A stretch of DNA of 42,959 bases from Bordetella parapertussis (GTDB lineage Bacteria > Pseudomonadota > Gammaproteobacteria > Burkholderiales > SG8-39), in the NCBI GenBank assembly GCA_945862265.1, contig CAMAXP010000042.1:1-42959 (forward strand). The letters run 5' to 3'. How positions within the stretch are numbered: position 1 is the stretch's first letter; each line of letters opens with the position of its first letter. The position numbers and the translations under genes were made by a program. Below are positions 14,772 to 22,034 of this stretch, piece after piece. Under the pieces are notes generated by a model, which was given only the letters and a program-made list of their open reading frames with translations, did no database searches and was not told where the DNA came from.

Positions 14772-16382
14772 TCAGCGGCCGCCGCGCACCTTGCGAACAT
14801 GGGCAAGGTAGGCGGCCACGATTTCCCGCCCGAATGCTGCGTTGAAGTCGTCGAGCATCTCGCGCGCGAGCGTTTCGTGCTGCTCGATGGATAGGTCCCA
14901 GAGCTTCGACTTCCTTGTGAGGTTGAGGCCCCCCAGGCTCTTGCCATGGTCGCGCTCGATGTTTTTGGGGTCGAGGCGCCCGATCGCGCCGGCGACGGCG
15001 GCCTTGGTTGCCACTGACAAGGCAACCTGGTGGGCGCGCAGATCCGCACAGGTCTTGCCAAGCGCCGTGGCCGGGTCGCTGCCCGGGATCTGCGGCCGCC
15101 GGGGATCGAACAGGAATGCGAGGATCTCCTGCGGGTCGGTCATGGCGAGGAGCGGGTTGTCGCCTGCGTCGGGTTCTGCCCTATCGGCGCCCAGTTCCCT
15201 GCGCGTCTCTGCACGTGCCGCCATCAGCGCCACTATGCCGTCGATGGCGGCCCGGACCAGCGCGCCGCTGTCGCGCATGAACGCCTGCGGATCGGGCACT
15301 GTCATGTTGCCCAGACCCGCACCGCTGAGGAATGCGTCCAGGAGCGGGTCGCCGCCGGTCCGCGCGGGGCGGACCGGCGCCGGGGCGGCCGGCCTTGCGG
15401 CGGGGGCCGGCGGCGGCGGGACGGATCCCGGGCGGCGGACCATGGTCGCGTCGGGGTCGAATGCCTCCGTGACCTGAGGGGGCGCGGGCGGTGGAGGAGG
15501 AACTGAGCCGAGACGACGGACCATGGTGGCATCGGCGTCGAACTCTTCTTCCACGGGCTTGGCTGGAGGCATCAAGCCTGGACGACGGACCATGGTTGCC
15601 TCGGCGTCGAACTCTTCCTCGACAGGCTTGGCGGGGGTGATCGAGGCCGGGGCCGGGGGAGGCGCCAATCCCGGACGACGGACCATGGTCGCCTCGTCGT
15701 CGAACGCCTCTGCGACGGGCGGCGCCGCGGGCGCTGCCGGGAGCGGCGCGCTAAACGTCGTCGCCTCCTGCGGCACGAGCGTGTCCACCGCGGACAAGTC
15801 GAAATCGAGGTCCGGGGGCGCGCTGGGTGCAGATGCGCTACTGGGCAGGGTGGATTCCGACTGCTTGCGGAATTGGGCAATGCGTTGCGCCACGCGATCC
15901 ATCGGATCCATGGCGGCGGCCGGTGGCGGGGGCGACGGGACGTAGGTCTTTTCGTCGTCCTCTACCGGAGGTGCTGGCGTCGGTGCCAGCGCCTTGGGAC
16001 GGGGGACGTACGTGGCTTCGTCCGGGCCCTCTTCAATTGGCGCCGGTGGTGGCGCAGCGGGAACCTCCGGCGCTTGTATTTCCAGCCGGTAGAGCCCGAT
16101 CGCGAGAGTGTCGCCTTCAGCAACTTCCACGCGCTCGCCGAACATGTGCCGCGTGCCGTTGACGATGACCGGATTGACCTTGGAGACCACCTTCATCCAG
16201 TAGCGGCCGCCTTCCGCCTCAAATTCGGCATGCACGCGCGAGACATGCTTTTGCGTGTCCTCGAGGGACAGCGTGCAGGTATCGTCGCGGCCTACGGTGA
16301 TGCGCCGCTCCCGCAGCGTGACGCTGTCGACGGGCTTGAACTGCCCGCCTGAGCTGAGCGTAATGTTGATTTTTATCGGCAT
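14772..16382 (-). CDS. FHA-domain protein with threonine-motif repeats and TagH-like C-terminus
   Basis: 536 aa, no signal peptide, cytoplasmic. Residues about 1-100 are an FHA phosphothreonine-binding domain: ITVGRDDTCTLSLED, then HVSRVHAEFE and the NPVIVNGT loop. Residues about 110-360 are a Pro/Ala-rich linker with six threonine motifs, two of the form TYVP and four near-identical ATMVRR units. The C-terminal ~190 residues (from LLDAFLSGAGLG through DSGALVRAAIDGIVALMAAR to the terminal AFGREIVAAYLAHVRKV) resemble the C-terminal region of type VI secretion-associated FHA proteins. No other T6SS gene is in the window. It is the last gene of the cytochrome operon, 87 bp after the cyclase-FHA gene. 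The start is the ATG at 16382 giving MPIKINITLSS. Likely role: a phosphorylation-dependent scaffold or switch (inference). Confidence 0.85.
   Translation of the reverse strand: MPIKINITLSSGGQFKPVDSVTLRERRITVGRDDTCTLSLEDTQKHVSRVHAEFEAEGGRYWMKVVSKVNPVIVNGTRHMFGERVEVAEGDTLAIGLYRLEIQAPEVPAAPPPAPIEEGPDEATYVPRPKALAPTPAPPVEDDEKTYVPSPPPPAAAMDPMDRVAQRIAQFRKQSESTLPSSASAPSAPPDLDFDLSAVDTLVPQEATTFSAPLPAAPAAPPVAEAFDDEATMVRRPGLAPPPAPASITPAKPVEEEFDAEATMVRRPGLMPPAKPVEEEFDADATMVRRLGSVPPPPPAPPQVTEAFDPDATMVRRPGSVPPPPAPAARPAAPAPVRPARTGGDPLLDAFLSGAGLGNMTVPDPQAFMRDSGALVRAAIDGIVALMAARAETRRELGADRAEPDAGDNPLLAMTDPQEILAFLFDPRRPQIPGSDPATALGKTCADLRAHQVALSVATKAAVAGAIGRLDPKNIERDHGKSLGGLNLTRKSKLWDLSIEQHETLAREMLDDFNAAFGREIVAAYLAHVRKVRGGR
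15425..15715 (-). repeat. Four degenerate repeats encoding DATMVRR units
   Basis: Within the linker of the FHA protein, the plus strand shows CGGACCATGGT four times (near 15436, 15517, 15587 and 15678), each coding on the minus strand for (D/E)ATMVRR(P/L)G followed by a short proline stretch. Two of the units are almost identical over about 50 bases. Preceding them in the protein are two shorter relatives (DEATYVPRP and DEKTYVPSP). The pattern suggests repeat expansion of a threonine-centred docking or phosphorylation motif. Confidence 0.75.
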
Positions 16383-16469
16383 GGCAGCTGAGTTTTCCGC
16401 CAGTGTAGCGCTACTGCGTCGGGAGTGTGCAGGCCCGCGTTTCCCGCACCACAAAGGCGGACTCGCCCG

Positions 16470-17432
16470 CTATTGCACCGCCAGGCTGTAGCTTATGATT
16501 TCCTTTGGCGAAACCACCTGGCCGAAGCGGCTGCAAAGGGCGATCTCACCGCTGCCTTCCAGTGCCAGCTTGGTCATGCAGGTCTGCTCGTGCCCGGTGC
16601 TCGCGAAGCGCACGCAGGTGCCGTTCTGGCTGAGGTTGACGAGGACCGCGCCGCCGTCCTCCCAGACGATCTTGGCATGCTTCCTCGAGACGTGGATCTC
16701 GGGGATGGTGACGTGGACGTCCATTCCGCGACCCATGAAGATCTCCCCGTCGGCCGGGGCAAACCGCCGATCGGCGCCCGAATATCGGAGCGTGAGGGAG
16801 GGGCCCGCGGATGGGCGGGGCGATGGGGCTGGTGCTGCGTCCTGCTTGCTTGCGGGAACTGTCGCTGCGGCAGGGAGCGGATTCGCGACGGGCTGGGCCG
16901 CGGGGACAGCCCCTGGCGCATTGGAAACTACGCGATAGGACGCTATGCCATCAAGCAGTCCACCGGCTTCGAAGCGCGTTTCCTTGGAGGCCCCAATCGC
17001 ATCGACCAGGGATTGGTCGGCAAGGATCTCGTTCGCTTGCGCCTTGTCCAGCAGGATGCCAGCGGCGGAGACGCAGTCCCCGGACACCTTGCCGGCGGCG
17101 ACCCTTACAGGCCCGTAAGCGAGTCCGACGCGAACTTTGACCAGCATGCCGGTCGACGGATTCTGTGCCTTGGCGACCCGGCGCTGGATGTCTAGGGCGG
17201 CGGCAAGCGCCGCTTGTGCATCGGCAAAGCTGCTCAGGATCGAGTCGCCCACCGTGTGTGTGACCACGCCCTTGTTCTGGTTGACCGTGTTTGTGATCAG
17301 CGACTTGATCTGCCCGACCTGCTGTGCGCCGAACCATCCCGTGAGGGTGGTGACGGGCGGGCCATCGAGTTTGACTTCCTCGGTGGAAATCTCCGCGAAC
17401 AGCAGTCCTTGCGCGTTGCTTATCGTTGCCAT
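16470..17432 (-). CDS. Class III nucleotide cyclase-like domain fused to FHA domain
   Basis: 320 aa, soluble. Residues about 8-180 follow the class III adenylate/guanylate cyclase fold: GLLFAEISTEEVK, then VVTHTVGDSILSSFADAQAA, VKVRVGLAYGPVRV and GDCVSAAGILLDKA. The second metal-binding aspartate is kept (D63 in VGDSILSSF), but the first, normally in an F-A-D-I motif, is a glutamate here (E14 in FAEI). Activity is therefore doubtful; it may be a degenerate, nucleotide-sensing or regulatory domain. After a Pro/Ala linker, residues about 215-305 form an FHA domain (EIFMGRGMDVHVTI, HVSRKHAKIVWE, LVNLSQNGT). It begins 6 bp after the reductase gene and is followed by a second FHA gene, so signalling modules close this cytochrome operon. 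Confidence 0.88.
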   Translation of the reverse strand: MATISNAQGLLFAEISTEEVKLDGPPVTTLTGWFGAQQVGQIKSLITNTVNQNKGVVTHTVGDSILSSFADAQAALAAALDIQRRVAKAQNPSTGMLVKVRVGLAYGPVRVAAGKVSGDCVSAAGILLDKAQANEILADQSLVDAIGASKETRFEAGGLLDGIASYRVVSNAPGAVPAAQPVANPLPAAATVPASKQDAAPAPSPRPSAGPSLTLRYSGADRRFAPADGEIFMGRGMDVHVTIPEIHVSRKHAKIVWEDGGAVLVNLSQNGTCVRFASTGHEQTCMTKLALEGSGEIALCSRFGQVVSPKEIISYSLAVQ

Positions 17433-17438
17433 ATGTCT

Positions 17439-18713
17439 TTAAGCATTCAGGCTCAGGGCGCCTTTTGGCACTGCGACGCAGGCCAGGCAGCTGCCCTTTT
17501 CAATGTCGAAATCCGGCTTACCGCTGGGGTAATCCACCTGGCCGTCGCGAATGGCCGTTATGCAGGTGCCGCAGCTCCCGGCCCGGCAGCCGGAGTCGAT
17601 CCGGATGCCGTGGGCCTCGGCGAGTTCGAGCAGCGACCCGGTGGCATTCGACCAGGGCACCGTCTTTCCAGCACGCACGAAACTGACTTCCACGCCGGCT
17701 GTGTCCGCCACCTGGGCGGACTCGGCCTTCGGGAGCCTCTTCACGGAGGCGGGCCCGAAAGCTTCGAAGTTGATCCGCTCTTCGGGCACGCCCCACTCGG
17801 ACAGGTCCTTGACGAGCGATTCCATCATCGGGGGCGGTCCGCAGATGTAGAAGTCGAAGTTGTTGACCTCGAGCACGCGCTTGAAGAGGTCGACGCTGAC
17901 GCGCTCGCTGAAGGTGTAGTCCTTTTCCGGCTCCTCGCCCGGGAGCGGGTCGGAGTAGCACAGCACAAGGTGCACCTGCGGGTTCTGCTCGGCTATTTCG
18001 CGCAGGTAGTCCTTGAGAACGTGCTCGCGGCCGTTACGCACGCCGTAAAAGAACCAGACTTCGCGCTTGCCGGGGGCTGCGATGAGGTAGTTCAGCATCG
18101 ATAGCGCAGGCGTGACACCGATGCCGCCGCCGATCAGCACCACAGGCGTGCGGCTGTTTACGTCGAGGTGGAAGTGGCCGCTGGGCGCCTTGACGTCGAC
18201 GATGTCGCCGACCTGCAGGCGGTCGTGGAAGTGGCTCGACACCAGGCCGGGCGGCACGTCGGTGCTCTTTGGGGGCGGCGGGATGCGCTTGATCGTCACG
18301 CGGTAGTAGTCCGGGTGATCCGGGCTGTCGGAGAGCGAATAGCAGCGGGTCATTTCGCGTGGCTGCTCGGGAATCTGCAGCCGAAAGGTGAGGTACTGCC
18401 CGGGCAGGAAGGCCGGCAGCGGGCGGCCGTCGTGCGGCGCGAGGTAGAAAGAGCAGCAGGACTCGGCCTCCAGCACCTTGCCTTCCACCCGGAACTTGCG
18501 GAAACCCGACCATGCGGCCTGCGACTTCTCGGCGGCGACTTTGGCCACCGGCGTGGCGATGAGGTCGAGGCGTGCGCGCAGCATCGCACGCTCGTCCTCG
18601 TACAGCTGGGCCATGCGCGCCTGGCGGCGCCAGGCGCCGTGCACGAGGAAGCCCAGGTACGCCAGCGTGAGGGCAGCGGCGAGGAGCGCTACGGAATGAA
18701 TGATTATGGCCAT
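17439..18713 (-). CDS. Membrane-anchored FAD/NAD(P) oxidoreductase with C-terminal 2Fe-2S ferredoxin domain
   Basis: 424-aa electron-transfer flavoprotein. An N-terminal membrane helix (residues about 5-25) followed by arginines (WRRQARMAQ) places the body in the cytoplasm. A ferredoxin-reductase FAD domain (FLPGQYLTFRLQIP, then RCYSLSDS at 123-130) is followed by an NAD(P) domain (VVLIGGGIGVTPALSMLNY, then FDFYICGPPPMMESLV). The C-terminus is a plant-type 2Fe-2S ferredoxin: SGCRAGSCGTCITAI and a fourth cysteine in KGSCLACVAVP. The order FAD-NAD-2Fe-2S is like phthalate dioxygenase reductase or the NqrF partner families, but with its own anchor. It sits between the outer-membrane barrel gene (10 bp) and the cyclase-FHA gene (6 bp), so it probably links cytoplasmic NAD(P)H to the cytochrome system. 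Confidence 0.9.
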   Translation of the reverse strand: MAIIIHSVALLAAALTLAYLGFLVHGAWRRQARMAQLYEDERAMLRARLDLIATPVAKVAAEKSQAAWSGFRKFRVEGKVLEAESCCSFYLAPHDGRPLPAFLPGQYLTFRLQIPEQPREMTRCYSLSDSPDHPDYYRVTIKRIPPPPKSTDVPPGLVSSHFHDRLQVGDIVDVKAPSGHFHLDVNSRTPVVLIGGGIGVTPALSMLNYLIAAPGKREVWFFYGVRNGREHVLKDYLREIAEQNPQVHLVLCYSDPLPGEEPEKDYTFSERVSVDLFKRVLEVNNFDFYICGPPPMMESLVKDLSEWGVPEERINFEAFGPASVKRLPKAESAQVADTAGVEVSFVRAGKTVPWSNATGSLLELAEAHGIRIDSGCRAGSCGTCITAIRDGQVDYPSGKPDFDIEKGSCLACVAVPKGALSLNA

Positions 18714-18723
18714 TGGATGCGGG

Positions 18724-20232
18724 TTAGAACTTGCGCCGGACTTCGAAGCGTATGCCGGCGAGGTCCTTCGTGTTCGCGCGGTTCACGATCATAGCATCGG
18801 TGCGGAAGATCCACGCCTTGTCGAGGTTGATCTGGTAGCGGGCGCCGAGTCCAAGCTCGCGGCCCACGAGGGTGCGGCTTGCGAGGTCCTTGCGCGGCTC
18901 CGTCGTAGCAACCTCGAACACCAGCTGCTGGTCCAGGGCGAACAGGTACTGTACGCCGAGTGCGCCGCCGTAGGTGTTGTTGCCGGTGTCGTTCATCTTC
19001 GGGAACCCGGTCAGGCCGTCGGTCTCGTAATTGATGCCGGTGTTCTTCAGGATCCCGCCCGCGTCGACCGCGCGCGCCACCGACTGCGGGCGGCCCGAGC
19101 CGACGAACATGTTGAGGTAGGGCACCAGCGTGGAGGGGAGGCTGGTCACGAACGAGTTCTCGACCAGCAGCAGGGTCCCGTTGGCCGTCGGCGCGGTCGT
19201 CAGGTTCGGCTTCTGCCCGAAGTTGTGGATCAGCCGCACGCTGTTCGAGAGCCACCCGCCGTAGCGCCGAGTGAACGCGAGGCCGAGGTTGTGGAACCCC
19301 TGGTCCGCCAGCTCGTTGCGCGGGTCCGTATACGCGTAGCCGACCTCCCAGTAGCCCTGGTTGGCCTCGATGAACGCCGTGGCGCCGTAAAGCTTCACGT
19401 GGTTCTTGGCGAGGTTGCCGAAGCGGTCCCGGATGCCGCCCGAATTGACGTCGTTCTGGCCGGTGAAGAACGTGATGTCCATGTTCGAAATGCCGAGCGC
19501 CGCGCTGTTCTTGGCCGGCACCGACACGGCGAGGCCGGTGATCGCGTCCTCGAGCCACACGCCGTTCTGGAACAGGAGCGGCATCTTGCCGGCCGCGAAC
19601 GCGAGGTCGAATTTCTGGTTGGTTCCTGTCCAACCGGCCATCATCGCGGCGAGGTCACCCTCGAAAAACAGCGCATCCACCTTCAGGTCCACGCGTGCGG
19701 TGCAGTCCCTCGTCCGCCGGTCCTGGAACTCGCAGCGGGTGAACTCGGTGACGTTGTCCAGCGGCCGCATGAAGGCGTGCACCCGCTCCGTCGCGGTGAA
19801 GCGGTAGTCGATGTCGAGGTTCAGCCGCGTGGCCAGCACGCTGGTATTCGCGCCGCCGTTGACGTTGCGCGCGACCGCTGTGCGCCAGTCGCCGTAGATC
19901 GCAAAGGCGCTGGAGGTGGGGTTCTTCGCACCCATGCCGGTCCCGGAGGGTTGCAGCGGCCCGCTCTGGTAGATCGGGCGGCCGAGTTCGAGCATCGGGC
20001 GCGGGTTCTGCACCTGGAACTTGCCGCCGTAGATCTTGAGCTGGTCTTCCTCGTTGTAAGGCTTGGTCTCGTAGGTGGGGTCCGGCCCGAAAACATCGGC
20101 CTTGTGCTTCGCTTCGGTGGCTTCAGGCGACATCTGCGGCTTGCCGCCTTCGCCGGCGGCGAGGGCGGCCGGGAGCGCGCCGCCGTACGCGAGCGCCACG
20201 GCGAGGCAGAGGGACGACAGGCGCGCGCTCAT
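18724..20232 (-). CDS. Outer-membrane beta-barrel protein of the cytochrome operon
   Basis: 502 aa with a signal peptide (about residues 1-26, MSARLSSLCLAVALAYGG start, Ala-rich cleavage region). The body is rich in alternating polar/aromatic strands (KIYGGKFQVQNPRPMLELG, VRLIHNFGQKPNL, LGLGARYQINLDKAWIFR), and the protein ends in phenylalanine (EVRRKF), the classic signal of an outer-membrane barrel. I see no haem motif. The family is not one I can name; it could be a porin-like sheath for a cytochrome (as MtrB or OmbB do) or a separate channel. Its ATG overlaps the stop of the pentaheme cytochrome gene (ATGA at 20229-20232), so the two are translationally coupled, which supports a joint complex. 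Confidence 0.8.
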   Translation of the reverse strand: MSARLSSLCLAVALAYGGALPAALAAGEGGKPQMSPEATEAKHKADVFGPDPTYETKPYNEEDQLKIYGGKFQVQNPRPMLELGRPIYQSGPLQPSGTGMGAKNPTSSAFAIYGDWRTAVARNVNGGANTSVLATRLNLDIDYRFTATERVHAFMRPLDNVTEFTRCEFQDRRTRDCTARVDLKVDALFFEGDLAAMMAGWTGTNQKFDLAFAAGKMPLLFQNGVWLEDAITGLAVSVPAKNSAALGISNMDITFFTGQNDVNSGGIRDRFGNLAKNHVKLYGATAFIEANQGYWEVGYAYTDPRNELADQGFHNLGLAFTRRYGGWLSNSVRLIHNFGQKPNLTTAPTANGTLLLVENSFVTSLPSTLVPYLNMFVGSGRPQSVARAVDAGGILKNTGINYETDGLTGFPKMNDTGNNTYGGALGVQYLFALDQQLVFEVATTEPRKDLASRTLVGRELGLGARYQINLDKAWIFRTDAMIVNRANTKDLAGIRFEVRRKF

Positions 20233-22034
20233 GGTTTCACCTCGAACTCGACGCTGTACGAATGGAAGTCGAGCATCCATTCGTTCATTGAACGTTCCAT
20301 GTCGCTGGTGGCGCCGACGAACCGCATGAAGTAGATCGGCTCGGCCCGGCTGCGCAGTCGCACCGCGAGGCGGTACTTGCCGGGCGCCTTCACGAGTTCG
20401 GCCGGTACCCGGTACTTCGCCACCTTGCTGCCCAGCGGCGGGATTGAGCGCTGCTCCATGCGCACGAAGGGTGGGTGGTTCATGACCGTCACGGGCTGGG
20501 CCGCCGGCCGCAGGAACGGCAGCTGGTCGATGTCCATGTTCACCGGCAGGTACATCTCGCGTTCGGTACCCTTCACGTTGGTGGTGAGGAACTTGGTCTG
20601 CAGGTTGAACAGCTGGCCATCGTGAGGAATCTTGCCGGCGCGCACGTCGAGCGAATGCAGGTCGGCCATGTCGCCATGGGAGTCCACGTAGCCGCTTTCC
20701 CAGAGCCGCTTTCCGTCGGGCCCGATAAGCGCGACGTTGAGCCAGATTTCGGGCTGGGCCCCCAGCGAACCGGAGGGGAGGTTGTGGCCCGGATCGGTGT
20801 TGGTGACCTTGTAGGAGAACCGTAGCGGTTCGCCGGGCTTGAGGGCGGAGACGAAGAACGGCCCATCGATGCGCGACCCGTTCTCCATGACCTGCTTTCT
20901 CTGCGCCTTTTTCTTCTCGAGCGCATCGAGGTTCTCCTGGACCACCTCCCAGGCGCTCGCCCGGTCCGTCGCATCCGACCAGGCCCTGGGAAAGCCCACC
21001 TTCAGCTTGCCCGACTTGAGCGCGGCTTCGAACTCCTCGCTGCCCCACTTCGCGCGGTAGTCGAACTTGAGCCAGTCTTCCATGCCCCACTTCTCGGCGT
21101 TCTCGTTGTGCGGGAAGATCCCCGGGTGCGCGATCGGGTAGCCCGGGCCGTAGAAGGCGTGGTTGGCGTGCTTGCGGGTGGTGTTGACGGTCTGGTTGCC
21201 CATCCGCGCCGCCGGGCCCGTCGCATAGCCGTCGGCCTTGCCCGGCGTCTTGCCCATGTGGCAGTCCTGGCAGGTGATCCCCTGCTCCCTGGCAGGAGAA
21301 GAACGGTACTGGTCCCAAACCACCTCAAGCTTGATCCCGATGTTGACCGCGACCTGGTGGCAGGACACGCAGAACTCGGAGGTGGAGATCTGCTCGAACT
21401 TGATCGCGCTGTTGTGGATCTTCGTGCCGCGGCCCGAATCGTTGGTGGCCACGCGGTACTTGGCGGGGTTCTTGACCACTTCCTCGACACCGTCGCCCTC
21501 GAAAGGCCCGTAGACCGGGGCGTGGATCGAGCCGGGCTCGATGCGGCGCTCGCCGTTGGCCTTTGAGTATTCCTCGTTCACCCGGTGGCAGCTGATGCAG
21601 GTCACGCCTTCGCGCGACACCTGGCTGCGCTTCCAGAGCGGCAGCGCCCGGTCTTCGCCCTGGGTTGTGCCCACGCCCATGTGGCAGCGCACGCAGAACG
21701 AACCGATCGTCGGGGCCAGTTCGGTGATCTTCTGCTCGAACTTGTGGAACATCGGGGAGATGCCCGCATACGCATGGTTGGAACTGCGCCATTCGTCGTA
21801 GATCTGCGCATGGCAGGCCTTGCACTTGCTCGCGCTGGGATACTTGTCGTCCTCCATGACCTTGGCGTGGGGGTCGGCGCCTTCGGCCGTGGGCGCGGCG
21901 GCACGGGGCTTCCTCTGGGCGTCGGCGGAGCCGGGGAGCGCGACGATGAGGCAGGCTGCCAGCGCCAGGCCAAAGTGCACTGCTGAGTGGAGCAGGGAAC
22001 GCACGGGCGTCCGCCTACTGGTGAGTGCGTTCAT
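20229..22034 (-). CDS. Pentaheme c-type cytochrome with C-terminal beta domain
   Basis: 601 aa, exported: signal segment about residues 18-39 (FGLALAACLIVALPGSADA). Five CXXCH haem sites lie at residues 71-75, 114-118, 146-150, 222-226 and 255-259, with extra histidines available as sixth ligands. The haem half resembles the cytochrome c554/multihaem family. The C-terminal ~230 residues have no haem sites but carry the NTDPGHNLPSG motif found in large multihaem cytochromes, and look like a beta-rich domain. ATGA overlaps join it to the decaheme gene upstream (22031-22034) and to the barrel gene downstream. A role as periplasmic or outer-membrane electron carrier is inferred; an enzymatic role (c554 relatives include oxidoreductases) is possible. 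Confidence 0.88.
   Translation of the reverse strand: MNALTSRRTPVRSLLHSAVHFGLALAACLIVALPGSADAQRKPRAAAPTAEGADPHAKVMEDDKYPSASKCKACHAQIYDEWRSSNHAYAGISPMFHKFEQKITELAPTIGSFCVRCHMGVGTTQGEDRALPLWKRSQVSREGVTCISCHRVNEEYSKANGERRIEPGSIHAPVYGPFEGDGVEEVVKNPAKYRVATNDSGRGTKIHNSAIKFEQISTSEFCVSCHQVAVNIGIKLEVVWDQYRSSPAREQGITCQDCHMGKTPGKADGYATGPAARMGNQTVNTTRKHANHAFYGPGYPIAHPGIFPHNENAEKWGMEDWLKFDYRAKWGSEEFEAALKSGKLKVGFPRAWSDATDRASAWEVVQENLDALEKKKAQRKQVMENGSRIDGPFFVSALKPGEPLRFSYKVTNTDPGHNLPSGSLGAQPEIWLNVALIGPDGKRLWESGYVDSHGDMADLHSLDVRAGKIPHDGQLFNLQTKFLTTNVKGTEREMYLPVNMDIDQLPFLRPAAQPVTVMNHPPFVRMEQRSIPPLGSKVAKYRVPAELVKAPGKYRLAVRLRSRAEPIYFMRFVGATSDMERSMNEWMLDFHSYSVEFEVKP

Noticed and set aside
14772..16382. Type VI secretion system, suggested by the TagH-like C-terminus
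   Set aside because: No tss gene in the window; the gene belongs to the cytochrome operon by strand and spacing.
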